Part shown: in pieces, positions 26,440 to 38,154 of the stretch
Layout of the letters: each line of letters opens with the position of its first letter
How positions within the stretch are numbered: the first letter of the stretch is position 1
From: Impatiens glandulifera
Taxonomy: Eukaryota > Streptophyta > Magnoliopsida > Ericales > Balsaminaceae
DNA length: 64,000 bases
Assembly: GCF_907164915.1 (NCBI RefSeq)
Contig: NC_061866.1
Span: 39,372,320 to 39,436,319, forward strand
Direction of reading: 5' to 3'
The notes under the pieces: model-generated
What the model was told of the DNA's origin: nothing
Databases searched by the model: none
The model's input: only the letters and a program-made list of their open reading frames with translations
Translations under genes and position numbers: made by a program

Positions 26440-27150
26440 TCTAAAGATTAACCAAGGGCCTCAAAACCCTATGAATTGGGTAAATCTTAACCACTTTGTA
26501 ACAAAGACCTTCTCTAATCAAAAATTTATTAGAGCAAGTAACCCTCTATATTCAATTAACCAAATCATTTATAACCAATTGATACGGTAACTCTCTTTTG
26601 TAATTGTGTAAAATTATCCTTGTTTTAGTCATGATGACAAGAAGTCTTTTGTAACTCCCTTAGGCCTATACTTTTTTTTTGTAGAAAAAAACTAAGTACA
26701 CTTTTTGTAGCTCAATTAATCCCTCTGTAGCCAAAGACCCTATATAATCAAGATCTATAATAACCAAGCAACCCTAGATAATCAAGATCTATAATAGTCA
26801 AGCAACCCTAGATCTACATTCGATTAACCAAGTAACTTATCTGTAACATATTTATCTACTAACTCTTTTTCAATTGTATTCAATTATTTCTTTTGTAACC
26901 ACGTAGACAAGAAGACATTTCTATCCCCATAAACATGTACTCTTTGTAGAAAAAAACTACCATTACTCAATTAACCTTCTTGTAGCCAGAGACCCTAGGT
27001 AATCAATCATCTATTATATAGTCAAGTAACCCTAGACCTATCTTCAATTAACCAAGTAACTTATTTGTAATAATGGACCAAGTTACTCCTTTGTAATTAT
27101 ATCAAATTATCTATTTTTTAGCATGATGACAGGAAGACCGACCTTTAACT
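26440..27150. repeat. Tandem repeat, unit about 220-275 bp
   Basis: Three diverged copies are marked by 'gatgacaagaagtc' (26632), 'gtagacaagaagac' (26906) and 'gatgacaggaagacc' (27122). Each is preceded by 'caattaaccaagtaac', 'cttttgtaat' and 'gagaccctaggtaatcaa'-like text. The middle copy carries an extra internal duplication of about 37 bp (26753-26810). No coding capacity was seen. Confidence 0.6.
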
Positions 27151-27321
27151 GTACCAATAAAAATTAAAAAAATAGATTTTTCCTAAATTAATTAGCAAAA
27201 TCAGTCAAACATCTTAATGAATCAACATGAAATGGTAACTGATATCAATTAAACCAATATTATAGGGACACCAAACTGGATCCAACCACCATAGAAACAT
27301 CTATATAAAGCACAAACTTAC

Positions 27322-27393
27322 CTCTTCAATGACAAGATCAACCAGATGCGGAACCCTAGATGTTAGGACCCATAATAAAGGGTGAATTTGCAT
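27322..27393 (-). pseudogene. Orphan exon-like segment (uncertain)
   Basis: On the minus strand an ATG at 27393 opens 24 codons (MQIHPLLWVLTSRVPHLVDL, then VIEE) that end exactly at a good donor (gaag|ag then gtaagt at 27322/27321). A TATA-like 'catatatatatt' lies about 130 bases upstream (near 27521). The local GC content is higher than the flanks. No following exon could be recognised and I do not recognise the peptide. It may be the first exon of a lost or captured gene, or chance. Confidence 0.2.
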
Positions 27394-27479
27394 CGACTCC
27401 TAGTTCTTCTCCGCTTTGTGGAATGATATCGACACTGACTAACATATAAAGATATATCGACTTTGCCTGTTGATCAATA

Positions 27480-28108
27480 GGCAAATGAGGCGGCGACGAC
27501 GAAATCCTAGGAAAATCTCTCCAATATATATATGCAAACGCTTAACCAAAACTCTTTCTCTACAACCAAAAGTTGCGTGGAGCACTTTGGTTGGTTAATG
27601 TTACGTGTGTGACGTAGACGATCCACTCATACTAATAATAGAATCTAAAATAAATTTCTCATTAACTTCAAAATTTAAAATAATCAATTAAATGTCTAGT
27701 CAATATATAATGTAAATTTTGTTAATATGAGAATGTGATACAACTTAAGTAATAGCATAATCTTACTCCAAATTAAAATATATATTTTTCTTTGAAAATT
27801 TAACTTGTAATATTTAGTCTCTTAAACAAATTTATAATATATACTTTTTATTAATATAAAAAAATCAAGCACTAAATATTTAAAAATAATTTAATAATTA
27901 AAAAGAGTTTATACAAAAACAATTATCTTAAATCATTTTTTTAAATGTAAAAAACTAGTATCATCCTTTATAACCATATATCCACTTCAATTTAAGATTT
28001 ATTAAATAAGAATCAAATCGTAATTTTTGTTTTTCTTTAGAATCCATCCTACTTTTAGAATTACCTTAACAAGTTAATTATCTTAAAACAAGTATAATAA
28101 AATAATTG

Positions 28109-28163
<55 letters not shown>

Positions 28164-29494
28164 AATATAGGAAGCTATCATAATTTGACAAAGACCACTA
28201 ATTTTTATCTTTTAGAAATTACTCTTATCATTTGAATTTTTTTAAGAGTTCGGGAAAAAATGTATTTGTGATGAATATATAATATGCGATGTTTTTTATC
28301 TAAATAATTATTCGCAAATATATGTGTCGCTAATACTATGACGAATAAGTATTTAGTCGGAATGTTTTTGCAACGAATTTTCCAATTTATATATTTTAAA
28401 TATTGCGACAATATTTGTAAAACTTTGATGAAATTTTCTACATTATAGTAAATGTTTTCTACATTATAGTAAAATTATTTATGGAAATATTAGTCGCAAA
28501 ATTTAATTTTTTAAATATTTTATAATTTAATTTTTTAACATATATAATTATTTTTATATTATATTCAAATAAATTATAAAACTAAATATAAAACAAAACA
28601 AATTCAAAATATATATCTTAAACAAATAACATAATCAAATCATTCATTCTCACAAAATACATTCAAAATATACCTAAAACAAAATAGCATAATCAATCAT
28701 CTATTATCGTAAAGAAATATATTCAAATTAAACTTTAAACACAAGTCATTAAAGCTAAAATATAATTTATAAATTTTATACATCAAACTTCATCAAAATA
28801 TATTCTTCAAACTATTTATAATAATACTAACACAATTTATAAAAACATGAGTTTCTTTAAGCACCAAATATATTAACGCAATTGAATAAAGATTTCTAAC
28901 ACAAATCATCAACAAGAACAAATCTTGAAACTACAATCAAATTAAATTAAAATTCAAAATTAATTATAAAACTTTAAATTATCTTCAATTTAACACTGAT
29001 AACAACACAAAATAAAAAATAAATAAATAATAATAAAATTGATCAGACAAAATCAAATTTTAATCTTATATTAGCTCTCTACTATAATATATCTTTGAAC
29101 ATATACGCTAATATCATTCCAATTCAATGTAATTTAGTGACTCTTTTGAAATAGTCGAATTTAAAAATTTAGGACACTACAACTAATTATTTTACTACGG
29201 TACTATTACTATTATTGCCTTTAAATAAAATGTTATTCTTATCACATTTACTCGACAATATGTCAACATCAATGACCAAATCAAACTTCAAAAACATTAC
29301 ACTCAATTGTTAAAATATACTCTATTGTTAAAATATGTACTTTGACATGATGCATGGTAAAACTCATACAATTATAGTTAACATAACAATTACAAACATT
29401 AAAAATTTATAAGTTACTTTAATTTTATATAACATACTCTCTTGTGTAATATAACCTACTTGATATGCTTAAGAAAAGTGGACCAATTTGAAAT
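27480..29494. other. AT-rich gene-free region
   Basis: No gene is supported. Contains a long TA microsatellite (28109-28160) and, at about 28250-28500, repeated 'gcgac'/'gtcgc' words similar to the subterminal parts of CACTA elements. The rest is simple sequence. Confidence 0.55.
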
Positions 29495-30247
29495 CACTAG
29501 TGGAAAAGTAATCTTCGATAAGGAAGCTTAGTAACAACGCTATAACGCCTTTACTAATAATATTAAATCGTTACTGTTATTAAGATATTAGTAACGACTA
29601 TATAAAACCGTTACTGATATAAATCTTCAGTAATGGGTATAAGAAAGCACTATTACAGATACTAGTGTTTTTATTATTTTTTTTCAAATTAAGGGTATTA
29701 GTAACGGTTATAGATAAAATCGTTACTAATATGTCTTCAATTTAAATTTTATTTAAGGAGTATTAGTAATGATTTTCTTTCAAAACCGTTACTCATAGAG
29801 TATTGGTAACGATTATTCAAAAAATCGTTACTAATATGTGCTTTCAATTTAAATTTTATTTAAGGCGTATTAGTAACAGTTTTAAAGGAAAACTGTTAAT
29901 AATAGTGTATTGGTAACAGTTATTCTCAAAACCTTTACTAATATGTGCTTTCAATTTAAATTTTATTCAAAGCGTATCAGTAACGGTTTTGAAGGGAATC
30001 CGTTACTAATATACTTGGTAACGGTTATTCTCAAAACCGTTACTGATATGCATCATGTCGTTTCATCTTCACAAGGGGTATCAGTAACGGTTATTGATAA
30101 AACCGTTACTGATAGCGATTTAACATTAGTAACGGTTTATCAATAACCGTTACTAATACTCTAATAAAATCCGAGAGCGCACCGTTCTCTTTCTTTTTTC
30201 CTTCTTTCTTCTCTTCTTCTCCGCGCTTCCGTTCTATTTCGCTGCCG

Positions 30248-30311
30248 GTTCAAGCCGCCTGTTCAAGCCGCCTGTTCAAGCCGCCTGTTCAAGCCGCCTG
30301 TTCAAGCCGCA
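30248..30311 (+). repeat. 13-bp tandem repeat in CACTA leader
   Basis: Five head-to-tail copies of 'gttcaagccgcct', the last one partial, lie in the probable 5' leader of the CACTA gene remnant. Confidence 0.9.
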
Positions 30312-31013
30312 AATCATCTTTTCTCTCTGAAGAAGGCGATAATCTTCGCTCTCTGTCGCCTGTTTAAGCCTCCCATTCCTCCGCTCTCCGCCACCGATTC
30401 CTCTGCAATCAGGTTAGTTCCTTCTCCTTTAAATCTTTCAATCTGCAATCAATTAGTTCTTCTATTTCAATCTTTGCAGAAATTTCTTTTTCAATATATT
30501 TCCATAAATCAGATTATTTCTATTTCAATCTTTGTAGAAATTTTAAGTTTTTGCCATGTTTGAAGTTGCCCTTGCCCCTACTGTCGCTGATTGTCTGTCG
30601 TCGATTCTCTTTCAAATCCAGTTTAGTTCTTCTTTAAAATTAATGTTAGATTGTAGATTGTTAGATTATAACATTGTTAGATTATTTGTATTTTAGGTTA
30701 TTGATGTTAGGTTAATGGATTATTTGTATGTTAGGTTAGATTAGTTAGATTGTAAATTATTGTTAGATTATTTTATGTTAGGTTAGATGATTGATTGTTG
30801 GTTTATTTGATGTTAGATTAAGTTAAATTATTGGATTGTTAGATTAAGTTAGATTATTTGAATGTTAGATTATTGAATTGCTAGATTAAGTTAGATTATT
30901 TGAATGTTAGATTAATGGATTAGGTTAGATTTTGTTAGATTATGGGATTATTGAATTGTTTGATTATTGGATTGTCTATAATTGTATTTTAATATTAAGT
31001 TGTTGACTTTTAG

Positions 31014-31635
31014 GATCCTTTCGAGGTTGTGGGGAGGACATCAACACCTATCCCCGTCAAGGTCTACATCACGCAAAACAATTATGGGATAGATGGAGAT
31101 GTCAATGGAACACCATGTACATTATAGCTCGCAATGGTGATGAGGCAACTATTATGGTCAATCCCCCTCCGGAGACCGCCCTCAGTGATTGACAGTATCT
31201 TCTCGATCGTCATTTTTTCACTTCGGAGTTCATGGGCGAGTCGTGGGTGTCACACCTACATCTTTTAGAGCAGATGCTTGTGGGGGTTCTAGCACACCGC
31301 GTAGTGACACACAATAGATCCGTGAAGAAAATCGGTCTTTACAAGAGGAGATGCAGAAAATGCGAGAGGAACGTGATGCTGAGAGACTCCAGTCACGGAG
31401 AGAGCGTGAGGAAGCACTAAAGGAGTGTGAGGAATCACTAATGGAGCGTGAGGAAGCACAAAGAGAGAGAGACAAAGATCAATGCAAGAGCGTGATCAAC
31501 TGCGGAATGATATGATCGAGATGAAGGAGTAGATGACCTTCATATTATCCATGTATCCCGGTATTTCTCGCCCTCCACGTCTCCCTACACCTCCCACTAG
31601 AGATGATCCCACCACAGATGCCCCTCCCACTTGAG
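31014..31635 (+). pseudogene. Transposase_24-like gene remnant of the smaller CACTA
   Basis: After an acceptor at 31012-31013 the text reads DPFE, then shifts frame and continues with HAKQLWDRWR, then ARNGDEATIMVNPPP. This parallels HANQIWDRWR and VHNGDEAAVLANPPP of the larger element (38884-39105). A TGA at 31190-31192 interrupts it, followed by QYLLDRHFFTSEF. Downstream in another frame is a charged coiled coil (MREERDAERLQSRREREE) and a proline-rich end (RPPRLPTPPTRDD). Compared with the larger element it has lost its first exons and carries at least one frameshift and one stop. Confidence 0.65.
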
Positions 31636-32318
31636 GAAATGATATGTGGTTTTTGAGTTCTGGTTAATTTATGGTTTATTTGGGTTGATGAATTGATAAT
31701 TGTTGATTTATAATTATGGTTTTTGGATTGATGATTGTGGTTTATGAATTGATGATTGTGGTTTTTGGATTATATTAATGGTTTTGAATTATTATTGTCT
31801 ATATAGGTACAAAATATGAAATATTTTAAAAAAAAACGATTATGTTTTTTAGTAATGGTATTAAGTTTGAAGAAATCGTTTCTAATATTATATCAGTAAC
31901 AGTATTATGCATAAGAAAACCGTTACTAATACTTTATCAGTAACGATTTTAAGCTTAAGAAACCGTTACTATTAATTTATCAGTAATGGTATTAAACATA
32001 AGAAAATCGTTACTATTAATTTATCAGTAACGATATTAAACATAAGAAAACCGTTACTAATACTTTATCAGTAACGAATTTTACCTTTTTTAAAGTCTTA
32101 TTGATGTTAATATAAGTAACAATTGTGTAGTCGTTACTAATATGAGTATCAGTAACAGTTTTCGAAAGCCCTTACTGATACTAGAAGAGTATCAATAACG
32201 CTCATTTCTGTAATTAATGATAACGATTATAAATGTCGTTACAAAAGATCATCAGTAGCGGTTATAGGGGCTTTCAGTAACGACTTTCGCCCTTACTAAT
32301 GCCCTTTTTTTACTAGTG

Positions 32319-34157
32319 AATGTAACACATTTTGGTTTCATTTAGTACATACATAATAATAACAAAAAAAAACTATAATTTTAAATAATTGAACAATGAC
32401 AGATAATTAGTAAAATTTAAATTCATACATTATCATTGTTATGTATTCCGACTTTTAAATGTTGTCATTAAGCTTAAAAATTATTTTTGTTTTAAATATT
32501 TTATTGAGGTATAAATTTAGATAAAATAATGTTATAGAATACCCTTTAATTATCTATATATTAACAAATTTAATAATATTTATTCGTTCCACCACACTCC
32601 AGCTCTCCAGGCGTTTTCAAATCGTCCACATAATTTTTTTTTCCTTTTAGAAGGTCAGCAATTACCTATCCAATTGAATTTTTTCTTTCTATATTCTCTC
32701 CTTCTTAATTTCCACGATTAATTCTTATGTTTTTTCGACATACTACCATACAATACATTCAATTTTAAAGACTGCAAACCAATATTACAAGAAAAATTCA
32801 TAGAACAAACCATCACAAAGGAACAATATTAATTAAAAACAAATAAAATGTGCAAACCTACTAATAGTGATTCAAATTATGATGTAATTTAAATTGCTTC
32901 ATTTGGTAAGAGAATGTAATTTTATTTATTTAGTCAGCCAATCTCTATTGAACCATTGTATGCTAAAGTTCGTTTGCCTTGACGTGTTTGTATCTGGTCG
33001 GTCTTGTTATATATCTACATGTCTATCTAATAATATTTACATCTTCCTAAATATCATCTTATTATTATTTGTTTCGATCTAACTTCTTAACTTTTCAGCA
33101 TTAAAATAGATCAGACTCATAATTATAACAATGAACTCTAGCCTTTGTTGGATAATTAAAGTTTATAATAGATTAATTCAAAATACCTCACTAATGTTAT
33201 TTTACGAATACGGTTGAACGTTAACGCCCCCATTTGGTAGGATCAAGACGGTAAACTTGAAGGCGCGACTTCGACAAAGGTTTTCAATCTCGTTAATTAA
33301 TTAATTTATTTGTTTTATTATTTAATAAAAAATTTATCTTAAATATATATACTAATTAGTTATATATTTATTATAATTATATTATATCAACGGATTCTGC
33401 AATGGCTAATATTTTGTATTTTGTGATGGTAATTATTAAATATATTATTTATAAATTAATTAGAATAAAAATATATATAAAATTAATTTCAAATAAGCAA
33501 ATTTTATTTGTTAGTTATATATTTAATTTATAATTATATTAGATAGTACCATTAATATTTAATGATTTTGTTGAGTTTAGCGTAATTACATGATTTTTCT
33601 TATAACAAAGTTGAGTATAACGTTGGAAATTTTCCACATTGAGGATAACGTCGAAAATTTGTCACGATCGAGAATAAGAATAATGTCGGATTTTGCCACG
33701 AATTTTCCAATCTAGGGTGAACAGAAATTTACCAATTAATTTAGCGTTGATTGACCACAAGAGTAAATATATTCGTAAATAAACAGAGAATGCTTTTCGC
33801 GTTTCAATTTGTCACAATATCCGTCGCATATTTCCGACGATAAATATCTATCGATAATTATTTGTTGCAATATCCGTCGCATATTTCCAACTATAAATCA
33901 AACGTTTTTGTGCAGTGATTAATGAGTTATATATAATAGTTTATAAATAATATTTTTAACAAGTTATTTTATTTCAAAATTTAATCAATAAAATTGAGAT
34001 GCTTGTACACGATAAAAATCGTTCAACTTAGCTTTGGATTTTACACCGTTTTTTTGCTATTTTTATATTTTCGTGGAGAATTTATTCTTTTTAATGTGTG
34101 ATTGAAAAAGTAAGACAACATAAACTAGACTCTATAGTTAATTATGTAACTAACTCT
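32319..34157. other. AT-rich spacer between two CACTA elements
   Basis: No gene is supported. Near 33590-33917 there are 'ataacgtcg' and 'tccgtcgcatatttcc' repeats that end in 'cgtttttgtgcagtg' at 33917. That is the inverted form of 'cactgcacaaaaacg', which looks like the right end of another, older CACTA-type element. I did not find its left end. Confidence 0.45.
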
Positions 34158-34913
34158 CACTGGTAAAAAAATGACCTTTACCGACGGTTTTTCCCGAAGG
34201 TTTTGTAAACCTCTCCTAAATACTCCCGAGAGGAACAAATCTTTCGCTATTAAAAATAGATTCCGAGAGGGGTGTAAAACCTTCGGGGTTATTCATTATT
34301 ACCGAAAGTTTTACAAAGAACTTTCGGTTTTTACCTTCCCAAAAAACCAAAAAAATTCTAAGTGTTGGATGTGGGTTATTTGCGAAGGTTTTTGAAAAAA
34401 CCTTCGGTTTTGAAATCCCTTGGTTTTTTAATTGCGAAGGTTATTCAAAGACCCTTCGGTTTTGCCTTTTTTGAAAATTTTATTTCCGAAAGTTTTACAA
34501 AGAACCTTCGGTTTTGCTCATTAAAAAAAATTATAATTTTTGAAATTGTTTTTTCCGAAGGTTTTTTAATAAACCCTCGGTTTTGACTAATGTCAAAACC
34601 GAAAGTTTTATGAAAACCTTCGGCCTCAACCTCTATAAATACAAACCCTAGCCCTTCTCTTTTCATTCCGCTCATCTCTCCTTTCTCTCTCTTCCGCCGC
34701 CGCCGCCGCCTGCCTCCTCCAAGCCGCGGGTTTTCTCCTCTCTTCAGGTAATTTGTTTGATTTGGTTTTTTTTGTTTTCTTTATTGTAAGATTTAGATTT
34801 CTTAAGTTTATATATATATATATATATTATATAGATCTAGATTTATGTTAGTTTACGTTATTTTGTTTGATTAATATATATATATATACATATATCTGAA
34901 ATGCATTTAGGAT

Positions 34914-35207
34914 ATGGGTGATTCGACATTGAAGAGACTTCGGCGTACACCGGAGAAACTGCATCCGTGTTACCAGAATCTGATAACTCAATCAGAAATT
35001 GCGGCACGTGAGGAAGAGGTCAGAAAGATGACGCTGGAAATGGAACAAATCCGATTACGGGATGCCGAAAGAGGTCGTTTGCTCAGTGATATCAAAGCGG
35101 ACCGGGCCGAAATGTCTCAGAGATTAGAGAATCTTGAACAGGAACTTGTCTTGTTGAGGAGTCGACTGAATCAACCACCCCCTCCTTCCACCCCATCTAA
35201 TAATTAA
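34914..35207 (+). CDS. CACTA mini-gene, coiled-coil protein
   Basis: A 97-residue frame follows an acceptor (tttag at about 34909-34911) of a leader intron whose donor is at 34747. Residues 1-27 (STLKRLRRTPEKLHPCYQNL) resemble the start of the Transposase_24-type gene downstream (TWKSMRKTPKKLDKSYQNLL). The rest is a heptad-like charged helix (EEEVRKMTLEMEQIRLRDAE and LENLEQELVLLRSRL) ending in PPPPSTPSNN, which resembles that gene's C-terminal coiled coil and QPPPPPTS tail. It therefore looks like that gene without its whole middle. If expressed, it could pair with the full protein through the coiled coil; this is inference. Confidence 0.55.
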   Translation: MGDSTLKRLRRTPEKLHPCYQNLITQSEIAAREEEVRKMTLEMEQIRLRDAERGRLLSDIKADRAEMSQRLENLEQELVLLRSRLNQPPPPSTPSNN

Positions 35208-35349
35208 TTTCTAGATTTATTATGGATTTATTATGGGTTTATGACAGTTATGTTTTAATATTTATGAATTATTGTTATTATGTTTGTTTGGTTTAATATG
35301 TTTTAAATAATTATGTTTTGTTGACTTTTCACCTTTTTTTTAAAAAAAA

Positions 35350-36346
35350 CCGCATCGTCAAAACCGAAGGTTTATTTGAAAACCTTCGGTTTTGACCCAT
35401 TTTTTTTTAAATCTTGAGGTAAAAACCGAAGGTTTATTTGAAAACCTTCGGTTTTGACCCCTCTTTAAAAAAATCTGATTTTTTTCTAAGTATGGGGAAG
35501 GGTAAAAACCGAAGGTTTTCAAATAAACCTTCGGTTTTGACCCCTCTTTAAAAAAATATGATTTTTTTCTAAGTATGGGGAAGTGTAAAAACCGAAGGTT
35601 TATTTGAAAACCTTCGGTTTTGACCCCTGTTCAAAAAAATCTATAAAATTTCTAAGTATGGGGAAGGGTAAAAACCGAAGATTTTCAAATAAACCTTCGG
35701 TTTTGTCCCCTCTTTAAAAAAATCTGATTTTTTTCTAAGTATGGGGAAGGGTAAAAATCGAAGGTTTTCAAATAAACCTTCGGTTTTGACCCCTCTTTAA
35801 AAAAATCTGATTTTTTTCTAAGTATGGGGAAGGGTAAAAACCGAAGGTTTTCACATAAACCTTCGGTTTTGACCCCTGTTCAAAAAAATCTAAAAAATTT
35901 CTAAGTATGGGGAAGGATAAAAACCGAAGGTTTTCAAATAAACCTTCGGTTTTGTCCCCTCTTTAAAAAAATCTGATTTTTTTCTAAGTATGGGGAAGTG
36001 TAAAAACTGAAGGTTTATTTAAAAACCTTCGGTTTTGACCCCTGTTCAAAAAAATCTAAAAAATTTCTAAGTATGGGGAAGGGTAAAAACCGAAGGTTTT
36101 CAAATAAACCTTCGGTTTTGTCCCCTCTTTAAAAAAATCTGATTTTTTTCTAAGTATGGGGAAGTGTAAAAACCGAAGGTTTATTTGAAAACCTTCGGTT
36201 TTGACCCCTCTTTAAAAAAATATGATTTTTTTCTAAGTATGGGGAAGGGTAAAAACCGAAGGTTTTCAAATAAACCTTCGGTTTTGTCCCCTCTTTAAAA
36301 AAATCTGATTTTTTTTCTAAGTATGGGGAAGGGTAAAAACCGAAGA
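35350..36346 (+). repeat. Hairpin-bearing tandem array, about twelve 83-bp units
   Basis: Each unit reads 'ttctaagtatggggaag', a perfect hairpin with 'aaaaccgaaggttt' and 'aaaccttcggtttt' arms, then 'gacccctctttaaaaaaatc'-type text. The hairpin loop comes in two mutually inverted forms. In order they read A, A, B, A, B, B, B, B, A, B, A, B, where A is 'ggtttatttgaaaacc' and B is its reverse complement 'ggttttcaaataaacc'. The last unit breaks inside the hairpin stem at about 36345, right where the transposase reading frame begins. Confidence 0.85.
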
Positions 36347-36374
36347 CCTAGAAGACATCATTCTTAGTGCGGAT

Positions 36375-38044
36375 ATGAGCAAGAGAACCAAGATATATCA
36401 TGAAACGCGAGGAGACAATTGGAACAAACTTAGCATTTTCTTCCGTCTGCCTTATTGGAAATCGTTATTATTGAGACATAATTTGGATGTGATGCATATT
36501 GAGAAAAATATTTGTGATAGCGTGTTGGGAACAATAATGAATGTGAAAGAGAAGACTAAGGATGATCCTAAAGCCCGTAAAGACTTAGAACTCTTAGGCA
36601 TAAAATCATGGTTACATCCTATAAATGATGAAGGAGTTGTTCATTATCCAGAAGCGCCTTTCACTTTGACATCCGAAAATAAAATACGTCTTTGTAACTT
36701 CTTGAAAGATCTCAAGTTGCCTGATGGGTTCTGCTCAAATATCGGGGGTTGTGTAAATTTGGAAGAGAAAAAACTTTCGGGATTAAAGAGTCATGATTGT
36801 CACATTTTGTTGGAATATCTAATTCCTTTAGCAACTCGTGGATTGCTTCCAGAGTATGTGTATGATGCGTTAGTAAATTTGTCTCGTTTCTTTCGGTTGT
36901 TGTGCTTCAAACAGTTGATTCAAGAGGACCTGGAACAATTGTACATGGATATTACATTGACACTTTGCAAATTTGAAATGATTTTTCCGCCGTCAATCTT
37001 CGACATCATGATGCATCTCCCGGTTCACTTGTCATTTGAGGCTTTGCTTGGAGGACCTGTTCAGTATCGATGGATGTATCCCTTTGAACATTACATGGGT
37101 ACAATGAAAAGATATTTACGGAATAATAACCACCCCGAAGCCTCTATAAGCGAGAGCTATCTTGTTAACGAAAGTATTAGTTTATGTGTCAGGTATATGG
37201 AGGAACAAGATCAAGAAAATGCACAACCTGAAATCTCGGGGATTTCAATATTTGCATCATTGGAAGACCTATCTAACGGAAAAGTATACAACTTGGATTA
37301 TATCGATCGAGGTACAGCTCATTCTTACATTTTGAAAAATTGTCCCGAAGCAGAACCTTTTTACATGTAAGATTCAATGTTGCTGTTACTAATTAGCATT
37401 AAAGAGTGTGCTATTTAATATTCGATCTGTTTGCAGAGATTATAACAACGAGTTCAGTGGAGAAACGTTTGCAGCATATTTCAAGCATCGAGTGAGTAAA
37501 TTACAAACCATATATCCTAACTCTTTTTATTCATATTAACAACTTCATTTCGGATATATAGGTCGCCCATTTAGTAGAAATAAACGACATATCAAGAGAC
37601 CTCAAGATCTTAGGAGAAGGTCCAAGTATGTACTCGTCTATGTATGTTTGGTGTAAAGTAAACGGATTCAAATTCTGTACAGAAAAACACGACGAAGGTT
37701 TGACAACTCAAAATAGTGGGGTGGTTGTTGAGGGGTACAACGGATCTCAAACTATGTCATACTACGGAGTTTTGACGGATATAATCGAAGTACAATACTA
37801 TTCTCACAAACGAGTTGTTTTATTCAAGTGTAAGTGGTTTGATACACACTCGGGGGAACTAGGAGTGAAAGTGGATAAATATGGCTTCGTAAGTGTAAAT
37901 GTAAACCGAATTTTGAAAACCCAAAGTCAAGATCCGTATATATTGGCGAGTCAAGCAAAACAAGTATTCTACGCCCCTAATATGTCAGGCCGACCCGGTT
38001 GGAAGATTGTGACAAAAATAAAACTGCGGTTTACAAACATATAG
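36375..38044 (+). pseudogene. TNP2-type CACTA transposase, N-terminally truncated
   Basis: Exons 36375-37366, 37437-37491 and 37562-38044 join in frame to 1530 bases (509 residues). The start matches the late part of Transposase_21/TNP2 proteins: LPYWKSLLLRHNLDVMHIEK followed by NICDSVLGTIMN. Then comes a DUF4218-like region (GLLPEYVYDALVNLSRFFRL, IMMHLPVHLSFEALLGGPVQ, RWMYPFEHYMGTMKRYLRNN) and a DUF4216-like end (YYGVLTDIIEVQYY, VVLFKCKWFD). The front part, including the upstream catalytic core, is missing; the tandem array lies in its place. ATG 36375 is only the first one available, and coding resemblance already begins near 36342. Unlikely to be an active transposase. Confidence 0.8.
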
Positions 38045-38154
38045 TTCAGATTAATTAATTAGGTAGATTTAATTATGTTTTTAACTTTATATTCATTTTT
38101 ATTACTACTTTATTTCAATTATTCACTCATTTTTATTAATGGTGTGAATTAAGA

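Larger units (their letters stand above)
29495..32318 (+). mobile_element. Non-autonomous CACTA (En/Spm) transposon
   Basis: The ends are 'cactagtggaaaa' on the left and its inverted form 'ttttttactagtg' on the right. Both flanks have the 3-bp duplication AAT (29492-29494 and 32319-32321), as expected for CACTA insertion. Subterminal regions (29510-30160 and 31840-32300) carry many copies of 'agtaacggtt' in both orientations. The centre holds a CT-rich leader (30180-30413) ending in a donor, an AT-rich intron with 'ttagattattg' repeats, and a broken remnant of a Transposase_24-like gene (31014-31635). No TNP2-type transposase is present, so it cannot move on its own. Confidence 0.85.

Noticed and set aside
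31230..31475. Ser-rich minus-strand frame of 81 codons
   Set aside because: Antisense shadow of the coiled-coil coding remnant of the CACTA gene.
35350..36346. CRISPR-like regular array
   Set aside because: Units of about 83 bp are repeated throughout with no unique spacers, inside a eukaryotic transposon; it is a tandem repeat.
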